Shown piece after piece: positions 30,711 through 38,913 of a DNA stretch of 64,000 nucleotides. A program made the position numbers and the translations under genes. The DNA lies in contig NZ_LMQP01000001.1 in assembly GCF_001425405.1 (NCBI RefSeq), forward strand, positions 1 to 64,000, read 5' to 3'. This DNA is from Sphingomonas sp. Leaf412 (lineage in GTDB: Bacteria > Pseudomonadota > Alphaproteobacteria > Sphingomonadales > Sphingomonadaceae). A model generated the notes under the pieces. It was not told where the DNA came from, made no database searches, and was given only the letters and a program-made list of their open reading frames with translations. The first letter of the stretch is position 1; each line of letters opens with the position of its first letter.

Positions 30711-32336
30711 ATGAACATCTTCCGACGGCGAAGGGCCGCCGCCAGCCGCGTGGCCGCGCCCGTCCTGGCGACCTATTCCACGCCCAACTGGTTCCAGCGG
30801 CATCGCTGGCTGTGCATCGTCGCGCTGGTGGCGTTCGCGTTCGTCTATTCGGCGTTCTTCACGCTGATCGGCCGGTTCCTGATGCTGCAATTCATGATCC
30901 CGCTGATCGTGCTGCTGTTCCTCGTCGTCTGGATCCTGCCCGAGAACGACCGGCCGCCGACCCGCCTGATGGAGGTGTTCGCCTTCGCCTATCTGGCCGC
31001 GCTGCTGTGCTGGCCCGACTATCTGGCCATCGCGATACCGGGCCTGCCGTGGATCACGCTGCTGCGCCTGACCGGCTTCCCGATGGCGTTCCTGCTGCTG
31101 ATGTCGATATCGATGTCGCCGACGTTCCGGGCGGAGATGAAGGAGCGGCTGAACGCCGTGCCCTTCATCTGGAAGGCGCTGGTCGTCTTCTTCCTGATCG
31201 GGCTGGCGTCGGTCGCCTGGTCGGGCGATCCGGGCTTTTCCTTCAACAAATTCGTCGTGGCGCTCGTGAACTGGTTCATTCCGTTCTTCGTCGCCGTGTA
31301 CGTCTTCTCCAAGCCGCGGCGCGTCATCTGGCTGGGCCATATCCTTTGGGGCATCGCGATCTTCGTCAGCCTGATCGGCTTTCAGGAATGGCGCCACAGC
31401 CAGGTTCCGTGGGCGGGGCGCATCCCGTCCTTCCTGGCGGTGCAGGACGAGGCGGTGCTGCGCATCCTGGCGGGCGCGGCGCGGTCGTCGACCGGCATCT
31501 ATCGCGTGCAGAGCAAGTTCACGACCAGCGGGGCGCTGGCCGAATTCCTGTCCTTCGCGCTGCCCTTCATCATCCATATCATGGTCAAGACCAACCGGTT
31601 GTGGGTCCGCCTCGCCGCGGGCGCGACGATCCCGCTCGTGATCTGGGCATTGGTGAAGACGGACGCGCGGCTGGGCATGGTCGGCCTGTTCATGTCGCTG
31701 CTGTTCTACGCGCTCGCCTGGGGTATCATGCGCTGGCGCAGCGACAAGACCAGCATCTTCGGTCCCGCGCTGACCATCGCCTATCCCGCGATCTTCACCG
31801 CGTTCATCACCGCGACCTTCTTCGTCGGGCGGCTGCGCGCGCTGGTGTGGGGAACGGGCGCGCAAAGCGCGAGCACCGAGACGCGAAAGGCGATGTACCG
31901 CGAGGGCATGCCGATGATCCTGAAGAACCCCGTCGGCCACGGCTTCGGCCGCGGGGCGGAAACGCTGGGGTTCGTCAACGGCAACGGCATCCTGACGATC
32001 GACACCTATTACCTGTCGATCGGGCTGGAATTCGGCATCCTGGGGTTCATCGCCTATTACGGCATGTTCCTGGTCGCCATCTGGCAGGGGACGAAGTTCG
32101 TGTGGCGCGCGCCGCGCGGCGAGACGCTGTACCTGGTCCCGACCACCATCGCGCTCGCGATCTTCGTCATCGAGAAATCGGTGTTCAGCCAGCAGGAGAA
32201 TCATCCGCTGGTGTTCATCCTGCTCGGCGTCGCGGTCGCGTTGATGTGGCGGGCGAAGGTGGACGAGGCGGCGCGCGATGCCGCCGCCGCGGACGACGCG
32301 CGCGCCGCGACGGAACCCGCACCGCGCGGCTTGTAA
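30711..32336 (+). CDS. O-antigen ligase/polymerase-like membrane protein
   Basis: 541 residues with about 12 hydrophobic segments and a large periplasmic loop in the second half (about residues 370-430, YREGMPMILKNPVGHGFGRG). This layout and the conserved PVGHGFG region are those of the O-antigen ligase / Wzy polymerase superfamily. It would polymerise or ligate a surface polysaccharide at the periplasmic face. The C-terminal tail is charged and Ala-rich. The start is at 30711, as the frame upstream has no family similarity. A specific polymer cannot be named. Confidence 0.82.
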   Translation: MNIFRRRRAAASRVAAPVLATYSTPNWFQRHRWLCIVALVAFAFVYSAFFTLIGRFLMLQFMIPLIVLLFLVVWILPENDRPPTRLMEVFAFAYLAALLCWPDYLAIAIPGLPWITLLRLTGFPMAFLLLMSISMSPTFRAEMKERLNAVPFIWKALVVFFLIGLASVAWSGDPGFSFNKFVVALVNWFIPFFVAVYVFSKPRRVIWLGHILWGIAIFVSLIGFQEWRHSQVPWAGRIPSFLAVQDEAVLRILAGAARSSTGIYRVQSKFTTSGALAEFLSFALPFIIHIMVKTNRLWVRLAAGATIPLVIWALVKTDARLGMVGLFMSLLFYALAWGIMRWRSDKTSIFGPALTIAYPAIFTAFITATFFVGRLRALVWGTGAQSASTETRKAMYREGMPMILKNPVGHGFGRGAETLGFVNGNGILTIDTYYLSIGLEFGILGFIAYYGMFLVAIWQGTKFVWRAPRGETLYLVPTTIALAIFVIEKSVFSQQENHPLVFILLGVAVALMWRAKVDEAARDAAAADDARAATEPAPRGL

Positions 32337-32388
32337 TTCCCATCGGATAAGGGGATATTAAATCGCTCCCGACAGGAAGGGCGTAGCG

Positions 32389-33324
32389 ATGATCCCACCC
32401 GATGCCGTCATCCACGGCCTGCGCACCGTGCGGCAGGCGGCGCGTGCCGCGCGCGCGGGCGGTTCGCCGATCGAGGCGGCCCGCTTTCCGCGCCGGGCGG
32501 TGCTGGAGGCCGCGATCGCGGACCTGGCCGCCGCGCTCTACCCGCGCCGCATCGGCGGTTTCGCGGGCGAGGCGGACGCGGAGGACCGCTTCGTCGCCGA
32601 CGTGCTGGCCCGCGCGCTGGCCGCGATCGGGGACGAGGTGGACCACGAACTGCATTATTGGGCGGCGGAGGCGCGCGCGCCGTTCGACGAGGACCAGGCG
32701 CGCACCATCGTCCGCCTCTTCGCCGCGACGTTGCCCGACATCCGCCGCCTGATCGACAGCGACATCGACGCCGCCTTCCTGGGCGATCCCGCGGCACGCA
32801 GCGTGGACGAGATCCTGGTCTGCTATCCCGGCGCCATCGCGGCGCTGCACCATCGCATCGCCCACCAACTGCACCAGCTGGGCGCGGTGGTGACCGCGCG
32901 GATCGTGTCGGAAATCGCGAACGAGCGCACCGGCATCGACATCCATCCCGGCGCGACGATCGGACCGGCCTTCTTCATCGATCACGGCACTGGGGTCGTC
33001 ATCGGCGAGACCGCGATCGTCGGCGCACGCGTACGATTGTACCAGCACGTCACGCTCGGCGCGCGCAGCCCGTTGGGCAGCGCGCATCCCAGCGTGGTGG
33101 AACGCCACGCCCGCCACCCGATCGTCGGGGACGACGTGGTCGTCTACGCCGGCGCCACGATCCTGGGCCGCGTCAATATCGGTCACGGGGCGACGATCGG
33201 CGGCAACGTGTGGCTATTGTCCGACGTGCCCGCGGGCGCGGTGATCGTCCAGCCCGAGGCGCGCGCCCTGCCCGCGGACGCGGCGTCCGACCTGCGCGAG
33301 ACACTGACCCATGCCGGCGCCTGA
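32389..33324 (+). CDS. Serine O-acetyltransferase (EpsC/CysE type)
   Basis: 311 residues with a GGAAGGG ribosome site. A helical N-terminal half is followed by a left-handed beta-helix of hexapeptide repeats (GIDIHPGATIGPAFFIDHGTGVVIGETAIVG). The catalytic His residues are expected in HPGA and DHGTG. It makes O-acetylserine for cysteine synthesis; the longer EpsC branch with this N-terminus is common in sphingomonads and Bacteroidetes. It follows the O-antigen-ligase-like gene on the same strand but probably has its own role. Confidence 0.9.
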   Translation: MIPPDAVIHGLRTVRQAARAARAGGSPIEAARFPRRAVLEAAIADLAAALYPRRIGGFAGEADAEDRFVADVLARALAAIGDEVDHELHYWAAEARAPFDEDQARTIVRLFAATLPDIRRLIDSDIDAAFLGDPAARSVDEILVCYPGAIAALHHRIAHQLHQLGAVVTARIVSEIANERTGIDIHPGATIGPAFFIDHGTGVVIGETAIVGARVRLYQHVTLGARSPLGSAHPSVVERHARHPIVGDDVVVYAGATILGRVNIGHGATIGGNVWLLSDVPAGAVIVQPEARALPADAASDLRETLTHAGA

Positions 33325-34045
33325 TCGCCGCCCCGTCGTCGGCGTCCTGTGCTGCAACGAGGTCGCGGCGCGCCCGGTGCAGGTCGTCGCGTCGCGCTTC
33401 GTCGCGCCGTTGAGCACCTATGTCGACGCCACCGTGGTGCTGGTCCCCGCGGTCGCCGGGGTGGACGACGTCGCGGGGCTTTCCGCGCTGCTCGACGGCC
33501 TGCTGCTGACCGGATCGCGTTCCCACGTCGGGCCGGGACGCTACGGCGGGGCCGCCACGCTCGACGACGGGTGCGTCGACGACGCGCGCGACGAGGTGGC
33601 ACTGCGCCTGTCCGCCGCGATGATCGAGGCGGGGCGGCCGGTGTTCGGCATCTGCCGCGGTTTCCAGGAACTGAACGTGCTGTTCGGCGGGACGCTGTCC
33701 GCCGACATATGCGGCGGGCGCCATCATCGTGGCGTCCACACCCCCTTCGACGACCAGTTCGCGCATCGCCACGCGATCGATCTGACGCGCGACGGCGGCT
33801 TGGGCACGGCGACCGGGATGCGCCGCGCGACGGTCAATTCGGTGCACGAACAGGGGATCGACCGCCTCGGCACCGGCCTGGCGGTGGAGGCGGTGGCCAG
33901 CGACGACGGCCTGATCGAGGCGATCTCCGCCCGCCCCTGCGGCGGCGACGTGCTGGCGGTACAATGGCATCCCGAATGGGATGTCGCGGGCTGCGCGCCG
34001 AGCCGCGCGTTCTTCGACCTGTTCCACCGCGCGCTGCGGCCGTAG
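33311..34045 (+). CDS. Class I glutamine amidotransferase, gamma-glutamyl-GABA hydrolase family
   Basis: 244 residues. The nucleophile Cys is in GICRGFQELNVLFGG and the His-Glu of the triad is in VQWHPEW. The family (peptidase C26, PuuD-like) hydrolyses gamma-glutamyl amides such as gamma-Glu-GABA, releasing glutamate. The start overlaps the end of the serine acetyltransferase gene by 14 bases, so they are co-transcribed. A link between gamma-glutamyl compound turnover and cysteine synthesis is possible but not shown. Confidence 0.88.
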   Translation: MPAPDRRPVVGVLCCNEVAARPVQVVASRFVAPLSTYVDATVVLVPAVAGVDDVAGLSALLDGLLLTGSRSHVGPGRYGGAATLDDGCVDDARDEVALRLSAAMIEAGRPVFGICRGFQELNVLFGGTLSADICGGRHHRGVHTPFDDQFAHRHAIDLTRDGGLGTATGMRRATVNSVHEQGIDRLGTGLAVEAVASDDGLIEAISARPCGGDVLAVQWHPEWDVAGCAPSRAFFDLFHRALRP

Positions 34046-34076
34046 CCGGCGCGGCGACGGGCCGCCCCTGGGGCGA

Positions 34077-35366
34077 TCAATGCCCGGCCGCGACCGACGA
34101 TCCGACGCGCCCGGCGCGGACCGCCGCATGGGCATAGGCCGCCACCACCGCGAACCCGGCGACCGGCACGAGATAGGCCAGCTCGATCCGTCCGCTCGCG
34201 TCCGATATCGCGCCCATCGCGGCGGTCAGCACCGCACCGCCGACGATCGCCATCGTCATCAGCGCGGCGGCGGGTTTCGCGCGTGCCGCATGGCCGTGGA
34301 GCGCGATCGCGTAGATCGAAGGGAACATCACCGACATGAAGAAGCTGACCGCGATCATCGCCGCGACCCCGACCGGTCCCGGCACCGCCACGATCGCCAT
34401 GCCGCCCGCGGTCGCGAGGCAGGCGAAGGTGCGGCACACCTGCGCCGACGACCAGCGCCGCAGCAGCGGCAGCGAGGCCAGCCGCCCGGCGAAGAAGATC
34501 GCGAGCGACACGGTCAGATACAGCGCCGCGGTGCGCTCCCCCGTGCCCGGGACCGTCTGCTGCGCATAGCGGATGAGGAAGCTCCACACCCCCACCTGCG
34601 CCCCGACGTAGCAGAATTGCACGCCCACGCCCGCGGCGAAGAAGCGTGCGCCGAGCAGAGTGCCGAACTCGCCCGTCAACGACGCGTCGTCGGGTCGGTC
34701 CATCGCTGGCGGGAAGCGGATCACGAGGAACGCGACCGCGACGATGAGGAGGACGATCGCGATGCCGAGATACGGCAGCTGAACCGCCTGCGCCTCCGCC
34801 AGCCGCAGCGAGGCACGTGCCGCGGGGGAAAGGGCATCGCGTCGCGCCGCGTCCAGCTCCTGCGCGGAGAAGATGAACTGCCGCCCGATCAGGACGCCCG
34901 CGATCGTTCCCAGCGGGTTGAACGCCTGCGCCACGTTGATGCGCCATTCCGCGGTTTCGGGCCGCCCGATCGCCACGATCGCGCCCGTCCCCGCGGTTTC
35001 CAGGAACACGATCCCGCACGCGATCACGAACAGCGCGCCCAGAAACGCCCCATAGGTCACGCTTTGCGCCGCAGGCCAGAACAGCAACGCCCCGATCGCG
35101 TAGAGCGACAGGCCGACGACGATGCCGCGCCGGTATCCGAACCGATGCATGAACATGGCCACCGGGATCGGGGCGACCAGATAGGCGACGTAGAAGCAGG
35201 ATTGCACCAAACTGGATTGCAGATCGGTCAGATCGAACGCCTTGCGGAATTGCGCGACCAATATGTCGTTGAGATTGTGCGCCATTCCCCAAAGGGCGTA
35301 CAGCAGCACGACGGCGGCCGTCGCCGCGGGGGGCATCGTATCGCGCGCGCGCCGCCCGTCCCGCAT
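34077..35366 (-). CDS. fucP: L-fucose:H+ symporter
   Basis: 429 residues, 12-helix MFS protein. The start MRDGRRARDT at 35366 has a strong GGAGGAGG site. Similarity to E. coli FucP is recognisable across the length: the AHNLNDILVAQF segment holding the proton-coupling Asp, FLETAG with the conserved Glu, and VQFCYVGAQVGVWSFLIRYA. It would bring L-fucose, released outside the cytoplasm by the GH29 fucosidase, across the inner membrane. It is divergent from the damaged SDR gene across a strong dyad (35441-35473). Confidence 0.9.
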   Translation of the reverse strand: MRDGRRARDTMPPAATAAVVLLYALWGMAHNLNDILVAQFRKAFDLTDLQSSLVQSCFYVAYLVAPIPVAMFMHRFGYRRGIVVGLSLYAIGALLFWPAAQSVTYGAFLGALFVIACGIVFLETAGTGAIVAIGRPETAEWRINVAQAFNPLGTIAGVLIGRQFIFSAQELDAARRDALSPAARASLRLAEAQAVQLPYLGIAIVLLIVAVAFLVIRFPPAMDRPDDASLTGEFGTLLGARFFAAGVGVQFCYVGAQVGVWSFLIRYAQQTVPGTGERTAALYLTVSLAIFFAGRLASLPLLRRWSSAQVCRTFACLATAGGMAIVAVPGPVGVAAMIAVSFFMSVMFPSIYAIALHGHAARAKPAAALMTMAIVGGAVLTAAMGAISDASGRIELAYLVPVAGFAVVAAYAHAAVRAGRVGSSVAAGH

Positions 35367-35440
35367 TACGCCTCCTCCTCGCCGCGGCGCCATGCCCGGT
35401 GGGTGCGCATGACCCGCACGCCTTGCACTGGCAAGCATGG

Positions 35441-35473
35441 TATCGCTAATGGTATGTTATTTCATTAGTGATA
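35441..35473. promoter_or_regulatory. AT-rich inverted repeat, candidate operator between fucP and SDR
   Basis: TATCGCTAATG (35441-35451) is matched by CATTAGTGATA (35463-35473), with one mismatch in 11 and an 11-base spacer. It is strikingly AT-rich for this genome and sits between two divergent genes of the fucose branch. The IclR-family gene at 36056-36907 is the nearest regulator. A dyad of this size fits an operator for a dimeric regulator such as IclR. Confidence 0.6.
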
Positions 35474-35481
35474 GGGCGCCG

Positions 35482-36042
35482 ATGGGCAGGCTGGACGGGA
35501 AGACCGCGGTGGTGACGGGCGCAGGGCGGGGCATCGGACGCGCCGCCGCCGAGCTGTTCGCCTGCGAAGGCGCGATCGTCATCGCGGTCGACCGCGATCC
35601 GGCGATGTTGGCCACGTTGCTGGATTGCACGCCGGTCACGCTCGACCCAACCGATCGGGCGGCGGTCGCGGCCTTCGGCACCGCCACCGGCGCGGTGGAC
35701 GTCCTGTTCGATTGCGGCGATCCCGTCGCGTCCGTGCTCCACGCGCTGTTGCCGGGCATGATCGCGGGCGGCGGGGGATCGATCGTCCTTTTGTCGTCGT
35801 CGACGGCAGGCTTTACCCGCGGAATCGCGACGGATCGCGTCCGGTGCAACGTCATCAGTCCGGGGGCGACCACCGTCCCGATGCCGGACGGAGTCCAGGC
35901 CGCCCCCGCCCGCCGACGCACGACGGGACGGCGGCGCCCCACCGACGACGTCGCGGCGCTGGCGCTCTACCTCGCGTCGGACGAGAGCGGGCGTACCACC
36001 GGCCGATCGTATGCGATCGACGGCAGCTGGACGACGGCGTGA
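35482..36042 (+). CDS. Shortened SDR, related to 2-keto-3-deoxy-L-fuconate dehydrogenase; probably non-functional
   Basis: 186 residues, about 60 fewer than the family norm. The start [20 protein letters not shown] has an intact NAD-binding loop. The NNAG strand reads VLFDCGDP and the helix that should follow is missing. The Ser strand is present (VLLSSSTAG), but the segment that should carry the catalytic YxxxK is absent: the sequence jumps from GFTRGIA to [10 protein letters not shown]. Both losses keep the frame, and the C-terminus ([18 protein letters not shown]) is intact. The N-terminus resembles the dehydrogenases of the non-phosphorylated L-fucose pathway. It is either a decaying gene or a catalytically dead binding protein. 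Confidence 0.75.
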   Translation: MGRLDGKTAVVTGAGRGIGRAAAELFACEGAIVIAVDRDPAMLATLLDCTPVTLDPTDRAAVAAFGTATGAVDVLFDCGDPVASVLHALLPGMIAGGGGSIVLLSSSTAGFTRGIATDRVRCNVISPGATTVPMPDGVQAAPARRRTTGRRRPTDDVAALALYLASDESGRTTGRSYAIDGSWTTA

Positions 36043-36055
36043 CGACGCCGTCGCG

Positions 36056-36907
36056 TCAGACGCGGTGGTCGGACACCAGCAGGCCCGCGGAAATCTCCGC
36101 CGCGGTGGCGCGCAGGTGCTTCAGGACGTCATCGACCCGCATCTGCTCTCCGATGCTCTGGACATAGGGTACGGTCAGCACCGCCGCGGCGGCCACGCCG
36201 CGCAAGATCGGCGCGGCCAGGTCGGTGATGCCCACGACGAAGCTGCTCTTCGCCCGTTCGAACCCGCGCTCACGCGCCCGAAGCGCGCGCTCGCGAAAAT
36301 CGTCGAGCCGGACCGGATCGAGATCCGGGATCTGCGCGATCCAGCGAGCGCGGTCGGGTTCGTCGAGGAACGCGAAATGCACGACCGCGGAATTGGAATC
36401 CAGCATCGGCCGGCGATGGCCGATGCGGACGGTGAAGCCGATCTGTTCCGACGATTCGATCCGCGCGACGACGACGATCTCGCCCCCCGACCGCATCGTC
36501 AGGTGGCACGATTGACCGATCCGCCGCGTCAGCTCGCGCATTTGCGGCAAGGCGGTTTCCAGCAACGTCTTGATCGGCGGCTGTTCCATGCCCAGCGCGA
36601 ACAGCTTCTCGGTCGGGACGAATCCGCCGCCGGGGGCTTGGCGGATGAAACCGCGATGTTCCAGTACTTGGATCATCCGGAACAGCTCGCTGGGCGACCG
36701 CTTCAACCGGTCGCTGATCGCCACCGCGTTGAGCGGGCGGCTCTCGCGCGCCAGCAGTTCCAGGATGTCCAGACCCTTCTCAAGCGCGGGCGCGCGATAC
36801 TTCTGTTCGGTGTCCGCATCCGGATCCGCGTCCGCGTCCGCGTCCACGACGACCAGTGCCGCCTTTCTAGCCACGGGCCGACACGCACGGCTGGAATCGA
36901 ACAACAT
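36056..36907 (-). CDS. IclR family transcriptional regulator
   Basis: 283 residues. An N-terminal 35-residue extension with an Asp-Ala repeat (encoded by hexamers at 36812-36847) precedes the winged HTH (ALEKGLDILELLARESRPLN; RLKRSPSELFRMIQVLEHRG). The IclR effector domain runs from about residue 110 to the end. It lies 71 bases downstream of the GH29 gene on the same strand and may be co-transcribed with the glycosidase run. Its likely targets are the fucose genes across the 35441-35473 dyad. A GntR regulator at 51192 probably handles the GlcNAc side, so the locus seems to have two inputs. Confidence 0.92.
   Translation of the reverse strand: MLFDSSRACRPVARKAALVVVDADADADPDADTEQKYRAPALEKGLDILELLARESRPLNAVAISDRLKRSPSELFRMIQVLEHRGFIRQAPGGGFVPTEKLFALGMEQPPIKTLLETALPQMRELTRRIGQSCHLTMRSGGEIVVVARIESSEQIGFTVRIGHRRPMLDSNSAVVHFAFLDEPDRARWIAQIPDLDPVRLDDFRERALRARERGFERAKSSFVVGITDLAAPILRGVAAAAVLTVPYVQSIGEQMRVDDVLKHLRATAAEISAGLLVSDHRV
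36812..36847. repeat. Hexanucleotide tandem repeat inside IclR gene
   Basis: Six near-identical 6-base units of the GTCCGC type (GTCCGC, ATCCGG, ATCCGC, GTCCGC, GTCCGC, GTCCAC) encode the Asp-Ala stretch in the regulator's N-terminal extension. Change of copy number would keep the frame and only vary the linker length. Confidence 0.8.
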
Positions 36908-36978
36908 TCGTCATACAAAAATACTAGAACCCGCGCCGGGCGAATTCAAGATCGTGCTTCGTCGCCCGCCCGCCGGGC

Positions 36979-38913
36979 TCAGCGCCGCGGCGCGAACCCG
37001 CCGATCCCCGCGATCGCCAGGCGCCGCGCGGGCACCGCGGTCTCGGCGAAGGCCAGGCGCAGGTACCGCATCGGGCGCGGCGCAGCGAAGGCGAACCGCT
37101 GCGTCGACAAGGCGTAGGCGATGTTGGGCAGTTCGCCCGCCGCCCCCGCCCGCCACGTGCGCCCGTCGCGGCTGGTATCCGCGACATATCCCTTCGGCGG
37201 CGCGGCACCGTCCATCACGTGACGCGACGGAGTCAGCGTGAATCCCGCCACGACCTGTTCCACGCCCAGGTCGACCGTCACCGTCGCGGGAGCGCCGGGG
37301 GTGGGGGCGGGCAGGACCCAGACCGTGCCCGCATCGTCGTCGAGCAGCGCCGCCGCGCCCGGCGCGCTTGCCGACACGATCCGCCACCCCGCGATCGACA
37401 GCACCGACGGATCGCTGGACACGATCGCGGGCACCGGCACGGGCGCGACGGACCGGAACAGCGACACCTCGCCGATCGCGGGACAGACGGGGGCGTCCAA
37501 TATGCGCAGCCGCACGCGCCGCGCGGTGATCGGCGCGGGCAGGCGGATGATGCGCTGGGCCGAGATGCATTCCCTCGTCGCCAGCGTGCGCCAGGCGCCG
37601 TCCACCTCGGCATCGACCGCGAACCGCGTCACGCGGACACCCAGCGGCAGATATTCGCGGATCCGGACCAGGTCGAACGCGCGGCCGGGCGGCAGGTCCA
37701 GCGTCAGGCTGGGCGTCGTCACGCCGTCGGGCGCGGACCAATAGGTTTCGCGATCCCCATCCAGCACGCGAGCGGGCTCGAACCCGGGACCGCGCACGTG
37801 GCTGGCGGCGGCGACCGCCCCCTGCGCCAGATCGGTCGCGAAGCTGGCGCGGATCGCGTCGCCGAAGCTTTTCAGGATGCGCGCGTCCTGATCGGGGATG
37901 CGCCCGCGCCGGTCGGGCGGCAGGTTCAGGTGCATGTTGGTGCCGCGCCCCACCGACGTGTCGTGATACCGGACCAGATTATCGGGCGAGCGGACCTTCG
38001 AATCCTCGTCCGCGTGATGGAACCAGCCGGGCCGGATCGAGGTGTTGGTCTCGGCGGGCCACCAGAGCGCGCCGCCGCGCACGCCCGAATTGCCCTCCGC
38101 CTGAACATAGGGGTGGTCGGGCATCGTCGGCCAGCACGGGTCGCCCGCGATCCCGTCCTCGTTACCGACCCAGCGGATGTCGCTGCCCAACGGATCGAAC
38201 GTGCAGGCCATCGGCTGATGCCGGTGCACCAAAGCGACGATGGCGGGCCAGTCGTAGTAACGCGGCGCATCGATCCGCCGCATCTCCCGCGCGCCGCCGT
38301 AATAGCCGTCGCCGCCATTGGCACCGTCGAACCAGAACTCGAACAACTCCCCGTAGCGGGTGCACAATTCCACCACCTGGCGACGGAAATACTCGACATA
38401 GGCGGGGCGGCCGTAGTCGGCGTGGTTGCGATCCCACGGCGACAGGTACAGCCCGAACGCCAGCCCCGCGCGCCGGCACGCCGCCGCCATCTCGCCCACG
38501 ATGTCGCCCTTCCCGCCCTTGTACGGGGCGTTGCGGATGCAATGGTCGGTCAGCGTCGTGGGCCACAGGCAGAAGCCGTCGTGGTGCTTGGCGGTCAGGA
38601 CCAGACCGCGCATCCCCCCCGCCTTCGCCGCGCCGACGATCTGGTCGGCGGAGAAATCGGCGGGGTCGAACAGCGCCGGGTCCTCGTCGCCATAGCCCCA
38701 TTCCTTGTCGGTGAAGGTGTTGATCGAGAAATGGACGAAGGCATAGCGTTCGCGCGCATGCCAGCGCCATTGCCGCGGCGACGGCACCGCCCCCCAGGGC
38801 GCGGGCGCGGCGATCCGGGGCCGCGCCACGGCGGGCACGGCGGCGGCGGCGGTCGCGGCGAGCCCCGCGACGACGACGCGACGACGGTCCGGCGTGGGGG
38901 GGGCGACGGTCAT
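36979..38913 (-). CDS. GH29 alpha-L-fucosidase with C-terminal F5/8 type C-like domains
   Basis: 644 residues with a Tat-like signal (DRRRVVVAGLAATAAAAVPA). The GH29 TIM barrel spans about residues 45-370 (YAFVHFSINTFTDKEWG; VLTAKHHDGFCLWPT), with the nucleophile Asp expected in FEFWFDGANGG. Two discoidin-like beta-sandwich modules follow. The FDGANGG form is common in the GH29 branch that cuts alpha-1,3/1,4 fucose, which would suit core alpha-1,3-fucose of plant N-glycans. The start overlaps the GH92 stop by 4 bases. It is the last glycosidase of the six-gene run; the fucose it frees would enter through FucP. Confidence 0.9.
   Translation of the reverse strand: MTVAPPTPDRRRVVVAGLAATAAAAVPAVARPRIAAPAPWGAVPSPRQWRWHARERYAFVHFSINTFTDKEWGYGDEDPALFDPADFSADQIVGAAKAGGMRGLVLTAKHHDGFCLWPTTLTDHCIRNAPYKGGKGDIVGEMAAACRRAGLAFGLYLSPWDRNHADYGRPAYVEYFRRQVVELCTRYGELFEFWFDGANGGDGYYGGAREMRRIDAPRYYDWPAIVALVHRHQPMACTFDPLGSDIRWVGNEDGIAGDPCWPTMPDHPYVQAEGNSGVRGGALWWPAETNTSIRPGWFHHADEDSKVRSPDNLVRYHDTSVGRGTNMHLNLPPDRRGRIPDQDARILKSFGDAIRASFATDLAQGAVAAASHVRGPGFEPARVLDGDRETYWSAPDGVTTPSLTLDLPPGRAFDLVRIREYLPLGVRVTRFAVDAEVDGAWRTLATRECISAQRIIRLPAPITARRVRLRILDAPVCPAIGEVSLFRSVAPVPVPAIVSSDPSVLSIAGWRIVSASAPGAAALLDDDAGTVWVLPAPTPGAPATVTVDLGVEQVVAGFTLTPSRHVMDGAAPPKGYVADTSRDGRTWRAGAAGELPNIAYALSTQRFAFAAPRPMRYLRLAFAETAVPARRLAIAGIGGFAPRR

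Noticed and set aside
35437-35482. Upstream ATG at 35437 as SDR start
   Set aside because: It would translate through the AT-rich dyad, giving residues unlike SDR N-termini. The ATG at 35482 starts directly with a normal SDR beginning.
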